Assembly: GCA_963844115.1 (NCBI GenBank)
Contig: CAWJNN010000075.1
Location: 1 to 64,000, forward strand
Length of the DNA: 64,000 nucleotides
Direction of reading: 5' to 3'
Source: CS4-C045 sp963844115
GTDB taxonomy: Bacteria; Planctomycetota; Planctomycetia; Pirellulales; UBA7805
Made by a program: the position numbers and the translations under genes. Below are positions 26,856 to 37,172 of the stretch, in pieces. Each line of letters starts with the position of its first letter. Position 1 is the first letter of the stretch. A model generated the notes under the pieces. The model made no database searches. It had not been told where the DNA came from and was given only the letters and a program-made list of their open reading frames with translations.

Positions 26856-29519
26856 ATGACATCCGGCACCAACTTGCGACCAGCCGTGATCGTCGCGAAG
26901 GACCGCATCGATCTCGGTCGCCAGCTCCTGCGTAAGCAACACGATATGGGCTCGCACGGCATTCACGTCTGTGCGCAGTTCACTGAGCTTGCAGACTCGG
27001 TGATCGTCGACTTGTTTCAGCAGGCGCTGCACGACCTGTTCAGCGACAAGGATTCGGAATCCCGCCAGCTAGTAGAACAGAACGTGGCGCTGGTCGCTCA
27101 CGGCGGTTATGGAAGACGGGAACTTGCTCCCTACAGCGACATCGACCTGATGGTGATGTACAATCCGCGGGTCAGGAACCAGATCATCGCACTGGCGGAA
27201 AGATTGGTGCGTGATATCTGCGACACGCGGCTTATCCTGGGACAAAGCATCCGGACCCCCAGGGAAACCCTATCGCTTGCGCGACAAGATCCCCAGACGC
27301 TGACCTCCTTGACCGATTCTCGCCATCTGGCGGGGAACGAAGAGTTGACACGCCGGATGCGGCAACGGCTGCGCAAATTCGCTGCCCGGCGGCGCCGGTC
27401 GGTGTTGCCCGCAATGGATGCCGAACGCCGTAGTGAACGACGACAATATGGTGAAACCATCTACTTGCTGGAACCGAATGTGAAACGTTCGCGTGGCGGA
27501 CTGCGCGACATCCAGCTGGTTCGATGGATCGGCTTCTGTTGCTACGGCATAACGGACCCGGACGGGCTGTACCTGGCGGGCGTACTGGGCCAGGAGGAAC
27601 GGGACCGTCTACGCGCTGCCACCGAATTCCTGTTGAAGATCCGCAACGAACTGCACTTCCACGCCAAATCTCCGCAAGACCGTTTGGATCGCGCGGAACA
27701 GGTCCGGCTCGCCGAACTGTACGGGTTCCGCAACGTGGAAGGACTGCAAGCGGTCGAGCAATTCATGCGGGAATATTTTCGCTATACACGTACCGTCCGT
27801 TACATTTCGGCACGATTTCTGGCAAACGCCTATCGTCGTTCGCGCGTGCAAGGCTTCGTCGGGTCGCTACTAAGCCACCGGGTCGAACGGGATTATCGCG
27901 TCGGTCCGTACTTCATCGTCGCGACGCCGAGTGGGATGGAAAAACTTCGTTGCGACTTGATCGAAGTGCTGCGACTGGCGGAACTGGCAACGCTGTATGA
28001 CAAGCGGATCGGGCACGACACGTGGGAAGCCGTACGCGAAGCAGCCGCCACGGCACCCGATCAGGTGCCTCCCGAAGCGGCCACCCGCTTCATGGCGCTC
28101 CTTTCAAGGCCGCCGCAATTGTTTCGGATTCTGAATCGTCTGCACGAGCTGGAGGTGCTGGAAAAGTTCATCCCGGAATTCCATCGCGCCCGGGGATTGC
28201 TGCAGTTCAACGAATACCACAAGTACACGGTCGACGAACACTGCCTGCGAGCCGTCCAGTGCGCAACCGAGTTCGCTCAAGACGATGGACCGCTGGGAAA
28301 GGTTTACAAATCGATAGCCAACAAACACATCTTGCATCTGGCGCTGCTGCTTCACGACGTTGGTAAAGGATATCCCGAAGACCATAGTGAGGTTGGGCGA
28401 AGGATCGCTCTGGAAACTGCCGATCGCCTGGGACTGACGGAGCGCCAACAAGAAACCCTGGCGCTTTTGGTCCACAAACATCTGCTGATGACGCATCTCG
28501 CTTTGTGGCGCGACATCGACGATCAACAGGTCGTGCTTCAACTGGCATTAGAGATCGGATCGCCGGAAACACTTCAGATGTTGTACGTCATGTCGGCTGC
28601 CGATCTGGCCTCCGTCGGGCCCGGAGTCCTGAACGACTGGAAGATCGAATTGTTGACGCAGTTGTTCCAGCGCACGATGCAACACCTTTCCCGTGAAGAC
28701 CCCATCATGAGCGACCGGGAAGAAATCGATCGCTGCCGACGCAATGTGGCCGCCTGTGTGTTCGATCATCCAAGGCGAAAGTGGTTGCTAGCACAAATCG
28801 CGGCCCTCCCGGCGGCCTATTTGCGAGGCACACCGCCAAAAACAATTGCATCAACGCTGTCCCTCGCTTGCGATCTGACGCGAGACGACGCCGTGGCCTG
28901 GGGATCGACGGTTGGTGATCAGGGGATTCTCGAATTCGTTGTGTGTGCGTACGAGTCAATAACCTCCGGAATATTCCACAAACTGACCGGTGCCTTGACG
29001 GGAGAAGGCTTTGATATCCTTTCGGCCCAAATCAATACGCTCGAGCAAGGTCTTATCATCGATCGCTTCCACGTCGTCGATCCGGAATACGGCAGCGTAT
29101 CGGAAGACGCCCGGATCAACCGCATTTCCGAGATCCTGGTCAAGACGTTAAAGAGCAGCGATGCCAGGCAGCCTCGATTCCGCAAGATCTGGGATGCCAA
29201 TCGCAAGAACGCGTCGACGCTGTCACCCATGCCGACTCGTGTGTTGTACGACAATGCGACATCCAAGGACGCAACGATTCTAGAAATCTTCGCTCCGAAT
29301 CGCACTGGGCTGCTGTACGCCATCACGCGCGAGCTCTTCGAACTCGAACTGTCCATCAAAACCGCCAAGATTGGTACCCACCTGGACCAGGTCGTCGACG
29401 TCTTCTATGTGACCGAGCGTAACGGCCAGAAATTGGACTCCGCGTCTAGGCTTGATGACATCCAGCACCGCTTGATCCAGGCGATTGAGCAGGTCGGGTC
29501 GAAAAGCGAGGCACGCTGA
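26856..29519 (+). CDS. glnD: PII uridylyltransferase/uridylyl-removing enzyme
   Basis: The enzyme adds or removes UMP on PII according to glutamine. The 887 residues follow the family order: nucleotidyltransferase (HGGYGRRELAPYSDIDLM, near residue 80), GlnD helical domain, HD hydrolase (HLALLLHDVGKGYPEDHS), and two ACT domains at the C-terminus (second: EIFAPNRTGLLYAITREL). The length equals E. coli GlnD (890). The ATG at 26856 is preceded by ~90 bases after the terminator, so it may have its own promoter. With amt, glnK and the distant glnE, the window holds most of a PII cascade. Confidence 0.95.
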   Translation: MTSGTNLRPAVIVAKDRIDLGRQLLRKQHDMGSHGIHVCAQFTELADSVIVDLFQQALHDLFSDKDSESRQLVEQNVALVAHGGYGRRELAPYSDIDLMVMYNPRVRNQIIALAERLVRDICDTRLILGQSIRTPRETLSLARQDPQTLTSLTDSRHLAGNEELTRRMRQRLRKFAARRRRSVLPAMDAERRSERRQYGETIYLLEPNVKRSRGGLRDIQLVRWIGFCCYGITDPDGLYLAGVLGQEERDRLRAATEFLLKIRNELHFHAKSPQDRLDRAEQVRLAELYGFRNVEGLQAVEQFMREYFRYTRTVRYISARFLANAYRRSRVQGFVGSLLSHRVERDYRVGPYFIVATPSGMEKLRCDLIEVLRLAELATLYDKRIGHDTWEAVREAAATAPDQVPPEAATRFMALLSRPPQLFRILNRLHELEVLEKFIPEFHRARGLLQFNEYHKYTVDEHCLRAVQCATEFAQDDGPLGKVYKSIANKHILHLALLLHDVGKGYPEDHSEVGRRIALETADRLGLTERQQETLALLVHKHLLMTHLALWRDIDDQQVVLQLALEIGSPETLQMLYVMSAADLASVGPGVLNDWKIELLTQLFQRTMQHLSREDPIMSDREEIDRCRRNVAACVFDHPRRKWLLAQIAALPAAYLRGTPPKTIASTLSLACDLTRDDAVAWGSTVGDQGILEFVVCAYESITSGIFHKLTGALTGEGFDILSAQINTLEQGLIIDRFHVVDPEYGSVSEDARINRISEILVKTLKSSDARQPRFRKIWDANRKNASTLSPMPTRVLYDNATSKDATILEIFAPNRTGLLYAITRELFELELSIKTAKIGTHLDQVVDVFYVTERNGQKLDSASRLDDIQHRLIQAIEQVGSKSEAR

Positions 29520-29532
29520 TCGTCGCCGGACC

Positions 29533-30972
29533 TTACGTGCCGTACCCCAATATTGCCTCGCGCCATTCGGCTTCGAACGCTTCCATTGTCATCCCAACGA
29601 ATGATTCGAATCGCACGACCGGATGCGCCGCTCGACCGTTGGTTGATAGATACTGGTCTAACGCTTCGCTGTCGAGGACTTTCAGATCGAACATCAGGTA
29701 GTAGGCGAGGCCCCACGAGAAAAGGTACAGCCCCTTCGTGCGCCGCGCGACATCCGCGTGCTGAACAAGAAATTGTTCCTCGGGCGCGGTCAACACCGCG
29801 ACCAATGAAAGCGGATCTTCGGCTTTCAATTCTCGCTGGAGGGCCTCTAGCAGGAACGGATCCGGGGTATCCAAGCGAAGTGTGCCCGCATCCAGCATGC
29901 CGTTCTCGAAGACCTGCGCGAGGCCCTCATTGATCCAGCGAGGTACATTGTGCTTTGTCTTATCAAACACATAGTTTTCCAGATAACCGTGAAAAGCCTC
30001 ATGGTAAAGAACCCGAAACTTTCTTTGCATCGCCACCTCGTTAGCCCTTTCCGCCATGCGTATCTTGATCCGCTGAGGCTTTATCTTTTTATCCAACTCG
30101 ACTCTTGCAGCGATTCGCACTTGCGTGATTTTCTTGCGATTCTTGCCGGCAGCTGTCATCGCCGCGGTTAATTCCGTTAGTCGCGACTCGAGTTCCCTCT
30201 CAAGCCGCAGGTATTCCTGCTGCAGCTCCTTGTGATGGCGAGTCACCTCCTTAATCGCTTCGTTGAGCGCTGCGAGTTCGCCGCCGGCCACAATCTCGTT
30301 GCGGTGAGGATCAAAAAAAGCGGAATGCTGAAGATTCACTCCAGCTTGCTGCTGATATTGCTCGTACTGCTGCGGTGTATTCAACAGCACGAAACGTGGC
30401 GGGTGGCGCGGCTCCTTGCGAGGCCGAATAAACGTCCGAAATCCGGCGACCATCTGTTCGACGCGAACGATCGCTTCACGTGTCAGAGGCTCGTCGGCGG
30501 TACTATCCAACGTAAACCAAGGGCCCACGTAGTGTTGATACTCCGTTCCTTCGCGAAGATACGGTTTCAGTTCGATCTGGTCGCGCAAATCGGCGGAAAT
30601 TTTCGTCCTTTTGCGAAACGCAAAGATACGTTTTTTCAATTCACGGCGCTCGGCGTCGTTAATTAAAACCGTCGATTGAATTCGGTCGCGAGGAATCCAG
30701 CGCACCAGCAAGTACATGCGCCGCCTCGGATCGCGACCGACCTGCAAGATCTCGACCCTTTGGTCGTCGTGGTTACGAATCAGCCCTTCGATCGTGACGA
30801 GATCGCCGTCTCGACCCTTGAAAACGATCACGTCGGTCGGCCATTTGCCGACCTGGGTGACATCCACACCCCCCTTGCCCTTATCCTCGCGTTGCGCGCT
30901 GGCGAGTACCGGGTGCAACATAGTCATGGCGAGAGCCGCTGCGAGATATCTCTGGAATTTGAACCAGAACAT
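29533..30972 (-). CDS. Exported DUF1570-type zincin-like protein
   Basis: A ~479-residue protein with a signal peptide (YLAAALAMTMLHPVLASA). The C-terminal half has a zinc-protease-like motif, VLYHEAFHGYLENYV (HExxH), followed by PRWINEGLAQVFE with a possible third ligand Glu. This matches the DUF1570 group common in planctomycetes. The middle holds a coiled-coil stretch (ELQQEYLRLERELESRL) rich in Lys and Glu. The ATG at 30972 is preceded by GGAGG; the upstream start at 31026 is not needed. It converges with glnD, 13 bases apart. The substrate is unknown. Confidence 0.8.
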   Translation of the reverse strand: MFWFKFQRYLAAALAMTMLHPVLASAQREDKGKGGVDVTQVGKWPTDVIVFKGRDGDLVTIEGLIRNHDDQRVEILQVGRDPRRRMYLLVRWIPRDRIQSTVLINDAERRELKKRIFAFRKRTKISADLRDQIELKPYLREGTEYQHYVGPWFTLDSTADEPLTREAIVRVEQMVAGFRTFIRPRKEPRHPPRFVLLNTPQQYEQYQQQAGVNLQHSAFFDPHRNEIVAGGELAALNEAIKEVTRHHKELQQEYLRLERELESRLTELTAAMTAAGKNRKKITQVRIAARVELDKKIKPQRIKIRMAERANEVAMQRKFRVLYHEAFHGYLENYVFDKTKHNVPRWINEGLAQVFENGMLDAGTLRLDTPDPFLLEALQRELKAEDPLSLVAVLTAPEEQFLVQHADVARRTKGLYLFSWGLAYYLMFDLKVLDSEALDQYLSTNGRAAHPVVRFESFVGMTMEAFEAEWREAILGYGT

Positions 30973-31088
30973 CGCTGCCTCCTTCCGCTTTCGACCCGCC
31001 CGTCGCGTGCGCAGCTGGCTTCGCAAATATCCAACGAGTGTTCATCGCACCCGTCGCTGATTTCTGCTCAACCTAATGACGCTCCACT

Positions 31089-32162
31089 TCACGCATTCAA
31101 CTTGACATCAGCACTGCTGGCCACATTAACCCACACGTGGACGTGAGGCTCACCGCGGAAGTACCAGACGAAGGCAGGACCCTCCAGTCGCCAGTTGTCC
31201 CAAACTCCGTCGTTTCCGATGTCCGGATCGCTGTAGAAAGCCAACGAACAGCTATCCAAGCCGCCCTTCGCTTTGAGACATTTTAAAACCTCGTCACGAT
31301 CATCCTGGCGGTATGGCTCGATCAGCTTGTCCAGGACCTTCTGCACGTGTTCCTTCTGGTCTTGCGATAGCTCGGTCACGGGAATTCCCGGGCGCTGCTG
31401 GTCCGCTTGTCGAAAAGCCACGGCACTCTCGCTGGGCGACTTGGCAACCAGCGCCAGCTTACGCTGCCGACCGTCCAGCATCTTGTAAACATTGTTCGCG
31501 GCCACCGCTTGCGGCCAAAACACGTTACCCGGATGGTCCGGCGCTTCATTGAATCCTTGCGCGGCGTGCCCGTAGAAAATCGGTCCGCCAAAAGCGACGT
31601 GATCGGCTGAGTTACCGTCGCAGCGTAATGTCATATGGCGGCCCGTCATCACGAACTCGAAATTCCCTTCTCCCGGACGGCCAAATAGGGCGATCGATTG
31701 CCGCTTACCGAAACCGCCGGCATCATCCTGTAACTGTTTATCAATTTGCTGATGCCAGTCGGGCTGGATCATTCCTTCAAAAATGTCACGAACCAACGCC
31801 TGCTGCTCGCCTGTGTAGAAGTCGCTGGCAACATACGGCTTCGTGACGTTCCAGTTATTCGAAATATACGTCCGCAGCAGTCCTCGCTGATCCTGTTGGA
31901 AATCCCAGCCGAAACAGATTTCCTTTTTCTGTTTGTCGGAGAGTGTCTCGTAGAGGCGCTTGACGATCGTCTCAGCTGCTATCGGATTCGCCTCCACAGC
32001 AGTCGTTGCCGACACGTTCGCAGGATCCGCGGCGAAAACACCCGACTGCATGGCACCTGCGGCAACAGTCGCCGTGGCCACTTGTAGAAACTGGCGACGA
32101 TTAACGCCGTCGAGTTCTCCGCAGTCGGGACATGGTTGCCGCTGTTCGCTGTTTTCATTCAT
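31089..32162 (-). CDS. Tat-exported DUF3500-like protein
   Basis: A ~357-residue protein with a twin-arginine signal (NRRQFLQVATATVAAGAM) after a Cys-containing leader (CPDCGELDG). The mature part, with CFGWDFQQDQRGLLRTYI, AFGGPIFYGHAAQGF and FVWYFRGEPHVHVWVNV, resembles DUF3500 proteins, a family of unknown function. Conserved His residues near the end hint at metal binding (inference). The ATG at 32162 places the Tat motif ~20 residues in; upstream codons to 32234 look non-coding. The DUF1570 gene follows on the same strand, 116 bases downstream. Confidence 0.75.
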   Translation of the reverse strand: MNENSEQRQPCPDCGELDGVNRRQFLQVATATVAAGAMQSGVFAADPANVSATTAVEANPIAAETIVKRLYETLSDKQKKEICFGWDFQQDQRGLLRTYISNNWNVTKPYVASDFYTGEQQALVRDIFEGMIQPDWHQQIDKQLQDDAGGFGKRQSIALFGRPGEGNFEFVMTGRHMTLRCDGNSADHVAFGGPIFYGHAAQGFNEAPDHPGNVFWPQAVAANNVYKMLDGRQRKLALVAKSPSESAVAFRQADQQRPGIPVTELSQDQKEHVQKVLDKLIEPYRQDDRDEVLKCLKAKGGLDSCSLAFYSDPDIGNDGVWDNWRLEGPAFVWYFRGEPHVHVWVNVASSADVKLNA

Positions 32163-32275
32163 CTCGTTGTTCCTTGGGGCGGGTTGTTGCCTGGCCGCTG
32201 ATGGACCTTCAATTATAGGGGCTTGGCCACACAAAATGTAATATGATCCGCGTTAAACGAGGTCGCGCACACGGA

Positions 32276-33291
32276 TCATACCATACGCCACGCTTCGCCG
32301 GGACTTTCGATCGCCGACGGTACCGCAAATAGGCCGGGGTGTAATAGGTGACCGAGAATTTCCAATGTATCCACAAGTCGCGGCCCGCTGCGGCTGACGT
32401 ACGCATTTCCATCGAGTGCAAACACTCGGCCGTTGCGGACGGCGCTTAACTGTGACCACCCGGTTACGTCAGACAAACTACGCACCTCGCGCAGCGTCCT
32501 GGTCAGATCAAAACCACATGGGCTGATAATGACGCACTGCGGATCGAACTCGACAACAGCCTGCCAGTCTACGTAGAGGCTGTGCTGTCCGCCATGGACC
32601 AGTGGGCAGTCTCCTCCTGCCAGCTGTAAAATCTCCGGCACCCAATTGGCCGCAAGCATTAACGGCTCGATCCATTCGATGATGATCGTCCGTGGCCTGT
32701 CGCTTGCCGAAAGCGCGGCGGTTCGCTGGCCCACGTCCGAGATGCGACCTCGCAGGGAATGAACCAGTTCCTGAGCCTCCGCGACGCTTTCGGTCGCACG
32801 GCCGATCTTTAGAATGTCTTCCAGCACGTCGTTCAGCGACACAGGATTGACGGCAACAACGGGTATGCTCCGATCGGTGTCCAAACGATTAACGGCCTCA
32901 ACCACTTCGTCGTAGTTTACGGCACACACGTCACATTGCTGCTGTGTCACAATCAGGTCGGGTGCGCATTCGGACAGGGCCGCTTCGTCGATGCTGTACA
33001 GAGGTGCGCCCGGTGACTCGCCTCTCGTACCTGATCGTCGATCTGTCGGCTGCTGACCGAATCGTCAACGTGTGTCCGCGTAATTCGACGTTTTGTCGCC
33101 ACCTCCGGCGGATAATCGCATTCGTGGCTCACCGCAACCAGCCGATGGCCCAGCCCCAGTGCACACAGGATTTCCGTGGCACTTGATACCAGCGAAGCAA
33201 TTCGCCGTGGTTTGGTTGCTGTCATGGCCACATGGACTCTGTCTGATTGAAGGTCTGCCATTATCTTAGGGGAAGCATCTTCGCGCGTCAT
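32276..33291 (-). CDS. BtuF-like cobalamin/iron-complex binding protein, frame interrupted
   Basis: A periplasmic-binding-protein fold of the BtuF/FecB type (PF01497-like). The N-terminal lobe begins RRIASLVSSATEILCALGLG and VAVSHECDYPPEV. A base is missing near 33019, after which the frame continues APLYSIDEAALSECAPDLIV and QCDVCAVNYDEV. The C-terminal lobe has LAGGDCPLVHGGQHSLYVDW. Planctomycete homologues are usually named cobalamin-binding protein. No signal peptide is evident, so it may be cytoplasmic or the start may be wrong. Corrected length is about 338 residues. No ABC permease or ATPase lies next to it. Confidence 0.78.
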
Positions 33292-33372
33292 TTCCTACTC
33301 ATCGAATATTGCCACCTCTTCAATCCGAACGAATTGTCCGGTACTCTAGGCAATCAATGAATATCGTCGCAT

Positions 33373-33443
33373 GTTGGAGTACCGCCTTCAGGCGGCTTGA
33401 TCCGCGTAAAGCTTGATCCGAGTTAAAGGCGGTACTCCAACTT
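33373..33443. repeat. REP-like doublet, family A variant
   Basis: GTTGGAGTACCGCCTTCAGG (33373-33392) faces its inverse AAAGGCGGTACTCCAACT (33425-33442). The hairpin core matches family A, but the outer flank is GGAGTA instead of GTAGTT. It precedes dapL by ~50 bases. Confidence 0.8.
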
Positions 33444-33490
33444 TTGCGACTCCAAACTTCAATAAAGGGCCCGAACCGGCGTTGTCTTCA

Positions 33491-34723
33491 ATGAGTGATC
33501 CCTATTTTCAACAGATGTTTGCCGACCGGATCGGCGGTGCGTCCTACGGTAAAGGCACCGAGATCTACAAATTTGAGAAGATCAAGCGGGCTAAGCGCAA
33601 GGCCCTTTCGGATCACCCGGAGCGCAGGTTGATTGATTTTGGTATCGGCGAGAACGATGAAATGGCGGACGAGTCGGTTCGCTGCGCGATGGCCAAGGAG
33701 CTCAACAAGCCGGAGAATCGCGGCTACGCGGACAACGGGATTCCGGAGTTCAAGGAGGCGGTGGCTCGCTTCATGACGCGAAATTTCGACGTCACGCTGG
33801 ATCCCACGACAGAAATTAACCACTCGATCGGCTCAAAACCGGCACTGGCAATCCTACCCGCTGCATTTATCAATCCTGGTGACGTCACCTTGATGACCGT
33901 GCCCGGTTACCCCGTGGCCGGAACCTATAGCAAATATTTCGGCGGCAACGTCTACGCGCTGCCTTTGCTGGCCGAGAACGATTTCTTGCCGGACCTGGAT
34001 GCCATCCCGGCCGACATCTGCAAGTCGGCAAAGCTGCTGGTACTGAATTATCCGAATAGCCCGACGGGAAAAACTGCGACCACGGCGTTTTATCAAAAGG
34101 TTATCGATTTTTGCCAGCAACGTCAGGTTGTCGTCGTGCAAGACGCCGCCCACATCATGCTCAGCTATGACCAACAGCCGCTCAGCTTTCTGTCACTTCC
34201 AGGGGCCAAGGACGTGGGCGTCGAAGTTCATTCGCTTTCCAAGGGTTTTGACATGATCGGCTGGCGGATGGGTTGGGTCTGTGGCCATCAACGAATTGTG
34301 CAGGCCTTTGCCGACGTGAAAGACAACACCGATTCGGGACAGTTCATGGCCATCCAGAAGGCAGCTGCCACGGCGCTCGACAATCAGGAAATCCCTCGAC
34401 GTGTACGGCAGAAGTACCAGCGTCGACTGTCACTGCTGGTCGACATGCTGAGCCGCTGTGGCTTTCGCTGTGAAATGCCGGGTGGGACGTACTTTCTATA
34501 TACGCCGGCTCCGAAGGGCGTCGTGGGGGGTCCGACGTTCGAATCGGCAGAAGTGGCGAGCCAGTATCTCATTACCGAACATTCGATCTGCACCGTCCCC
34601 TGGGACGATGCAGGGGCGTATTTGCGTTTCTCCGTCACGTATCAGGTGGACGAACAGGCGGACGAACAGGCGTTGATGGCGGAAACCGAGTCGCGCCTGA
34701 ATCAAATCGAATTCCAATTTTGA
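33491..34723 (+). CDS. dapL: LL-diaminopimelate aminotransferase
   Basis: This PLP enzyme converts tetrahydrodipicolinate directly to LL-diaminopimelate, a one-step route to lysine and meso-DAP. The 410-residue protein has the fold-type I PLP lysine in EVHSLSKGFDMIGWRMGW and substrate-site stretches LNYPNSPTGK and DAAHIMLSYD. The Asn/Asp PLP contacts are in place. The N-terminal part (FADRIGGASYGKGTEIYKF) is typical of DapL. The ATG at 33491 is chosen. A family A doublet lies just upstream. The route is characteristic of plants, Chlamydiae and planctomycete relatives. Confidence 0.92.
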   Translation: MSDPYFQQMFADRIGGASYGKGTEIYKFEKIKRAKRKALSDHPERRLIDFGIGENDEMADESVRCAMAKELNKPENRGYADNGIPEFKEAVARFMTRNFDVTLDPTTEINHSIGSKPALAILPAAFINPGDVTLMTVPGYPVAGTYSKYFGGNVYALPLLAENDFLPDLDAIPADICKSAKLLVLNYPNSPTGKTATTAFYQKVIDFCQQRQVVVVQDAAHIMLSYDQQPLSFLSLPGAKDVGVEVHSLSKGFDMIGWRMGWVCGHQRIVQAFADVKDNTDSGQFMAIQKAAATALDNQEIPRRVRQKYQRRLSLLVDMLSRCGFRCEMPGGTYFLYTPAPKGVVGGPTFESAEVASQYLITEHSICTVPWDDAGAYLRFSVTYQVDEQADEQALMAETESRLNQIEFQF

Positions 34724-34819
34724 TTCGCCGTCCTGCACATCGCCTGCGGCAAGGCGAATAGGTATACTTCAGGAACAGACAAGTTATCGGTCGTTCGAAC
34801 AGAGGAAGGTGGACGAGGC

Positions 34820-35732
34820 ATGCGCGGGATTTTCTTGACGGGCAGTTTTCTGCTTTTGGCAGTGCTTTTGTGTGGTGGCTGTAAGGATGGTGGCCGGTCA
34901 AGCAAGACGCCGCAAGAACAAGTCACTATCGCGCTAAAGATTGAAGATCCTGTCGACCGCTTTAAGAAACTGGTCGACATCTCGGAAGAGTTCCGTAAGC
35001 TATCTGATTCCACCGGTGCAAAGGAATGTTTGCGTCATGCGACCGAGGCTGCCGACGCGATCGATATCGACCGTCTGGCGGCCGAGCGAACACGTGCTCA
35101 TATCGATCTTGCCGGCGCAAAACGACAACGGCGACAGGCGAGGTTGTAAGGACGCCTACGAACGTGCTGAAGTTGCTCTGAAACAGGTCGAAGACGTCGC
35201 GTCGAAGACCGAGTACCTGGTCGATCTGGCGCTGTTGAAGATCAAAATCGGTGAAGAATCGGACGCCGGAAGGGACTTGAAGGACGCCGAAACCGCCTCC
35301 GAAGAAATCAACGATTCTCAATTCCGCGTCGAGATGCTGGGGTGGATGACGATTGCGTACAAGAGGCTTGAGAACGCCGAGGAAGCAGAACGAATGATGC
35401 AGCTCGCCAAGGCCGTTGCCGACTCACAAGAGAAGACCAGCGAAAAAGCCCGACGGCTGTCGCAGGTTGCTCGCGAGCAGATTAAATCGTTAGACGACAA
35501 AGAGGCGGGGATGAAGACCTTTCTCGAGGCGGTTGAAGTTGGCCGGTCGGTCGACGACAGCGATTACCAAAGGGCCAGTACTCTGGTCGCGATCGCCAAG
35601 GATTACGTCGAAGTCAAACAGATCGACAAGGCGCAGGAGCTGTTGGACGAAGCGCAAAAGATTGCCCTCGGAAAATCGGCTCTTGGACCGGTCCTGAAAG
35701 AAATCGACGAGGTTCGTCGTAGCTACAACTAG
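34820..35732 (+). CDS. Lipoprotein with TPR-like helical repeats, frame interrupted
   Basis: The N-terminus is a lipoprotein signal with lipobox LLCGGC (Cys near residue 21). The rest is acidic and helical, with regularly spaced repeats (AKECLRHATEAADAI, AERMMQLAKAVADSQ, AQELLDEAQKIAL) that resemble TPR-type hairpins. A one-base insertion near 35115 breaks the frame; the second frame (GCKDAYERAEVALKQ) continues to 35732. Corrected length is about 303 residues. It follows dapL by 96 bases. Function is unknown; anchoring to an envelope membrane is inferred. Confidence 0.75.
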
Positions 35733-35749
35733 CGACGACGTAAACGCTT

Positions 35750-37172
35750 CTACAACAGGTGCCGCGCCTTGACCTGCAGATAACGGTTGACCAGCGGCAC
35801 CGTCATCTCCTCTGGAAATACATCCAGTGCAAGAACACCCTTGCTTTGCAGGTCCCGCAATACCTGCAGGCGCCAGTTCAGAATCGATGCTGCGGCACCT
35901 GCCCGGTACACATCCTGCTCGGCAACCGGATCTCCCTCGACCGCGTCGAACAAATGGTGGTCCTTCAGCAACACGCCCAGCGGTAAGTGGCGGCCAACCA
36001 ACGATCCCAAATACTGCTCGATCTGGTTTGCGTTTACCTCGTCAATCAAGTTGCTGATCAATATCACCAACGCTCGCTTGCGACAGTGCGCGGCGAGATA
36101 TAGAAAAGCCTGGTCGTAACGTGATTCGACCAACCGCGGGAAACGGTCGTAGCAGGCATGCAACAACCGGTTCATCTGGCTTCCGCCGCCTCGCGGGGGG
36201 ACATAGCTGGAGATTTCATCCGAAAAACACAATAGTCCTACCGAATCACCTTGGCGCAGCGACGTAGCTCAGCATCAGCATCGAATTGAACGCGTGATCG
36301 AGCAGGCTCAGGCCGTTCGCCTCGTTCGCCATCATCCTTCCGCAGTCGACCAGAAATAGGACGCGCTGAGACTGGCTTGACTGAAAATCCTTCACGGTCA
36401 TCTTGTTGCGGCGCACCGTTGCACGCCAGTCGATGTGCTTGAAATTGTCGTCCCGCAAATAGTCTCGCAGACGTTCGAATTCATGATCCTGACCGACTCG
36501 ACGAGTACGACGGACACCGATCTGGCTAAGCCGATTGGTGCGCGCCAGGACCGCGTATTCGGAGAGTTGCTTCAGATCGGGATACACGTGAACGCGACTA
36601 CTCTGATCGTATTGCAGTATGCGCTGCCACAGCCCCCATCGGCTGCGCACACGAACATAGATCCGCTCCAGCATATAGGCGCCGCGCGTTTGCGGTCGCA
36701 TGATGTACTGTAATACGGACCGACTTCGCGGTTTCAAGGCGACGATGAAGTCCTTGGGTTGGGGGTTCAGGTCCTGATCGACGTCATCGCGGATCCAAGC
36801 CAGCATCTCACGGTTCAACAGATTACTCACCGTCAGCGTCGCTCGATGGTTCTTGGCAATGGACGCTATATGTCCAACGTGTCGTTCGGCGGCGAAATCA
36901 GCCACACGCGGCAACGTCAAAAGATCGATGACGGCGATGCCGACGACCAGAATGTCCACGGGAATCAGCGGCCAAGGTATATGGAAGTCGTGCCCCAACA
37001 CGGGCAGCACCAGGGCTGGTACACGATGTTCTCCCAACATGACCAACAGCACGGACAGGATTGCAGGCAGCGCGATCAGATAGATCAGTGGTCGATGTGG
37101 ATAGGCCTTGAAATACCTGGCCAACCCGGCCAATACCAACAGGAACAGCACCAGCAACGATAAGGTAATCAA
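35750..37172 (-). CDS. DUF58 protein of the MoxR operon, frame interrupted
   Basis: Two N-terminal transmembrane helices (LVLFLLVLAGLA, then AILSVLLVML) precede the DUF58 core (FERLRDYLRDDNFKHIDWRAT) and a vWA-like region with VLFLVDCGRMM. A frame change near 36255 joins FNSMLMLSYV to LRQGDSVGLLCFSDE (one base gained or two lost). The remainder carries LVILISNLIDEVNANQ. Corrected length is about 473 residues. The TTG start at 37172 overlaps the MoxR TGA stop (TTGA), suggesting coupled translation. DUF58 proteins accompany MoxR ATPases; the exact task here is unknown. Confidence 0.85.

Noticed and set aside
34724..34760. Terminator after dapL
   Set aside because: ATTCGCC/GGCGAAT can pair over 7 bases, but the loop is long and no T-run follows.
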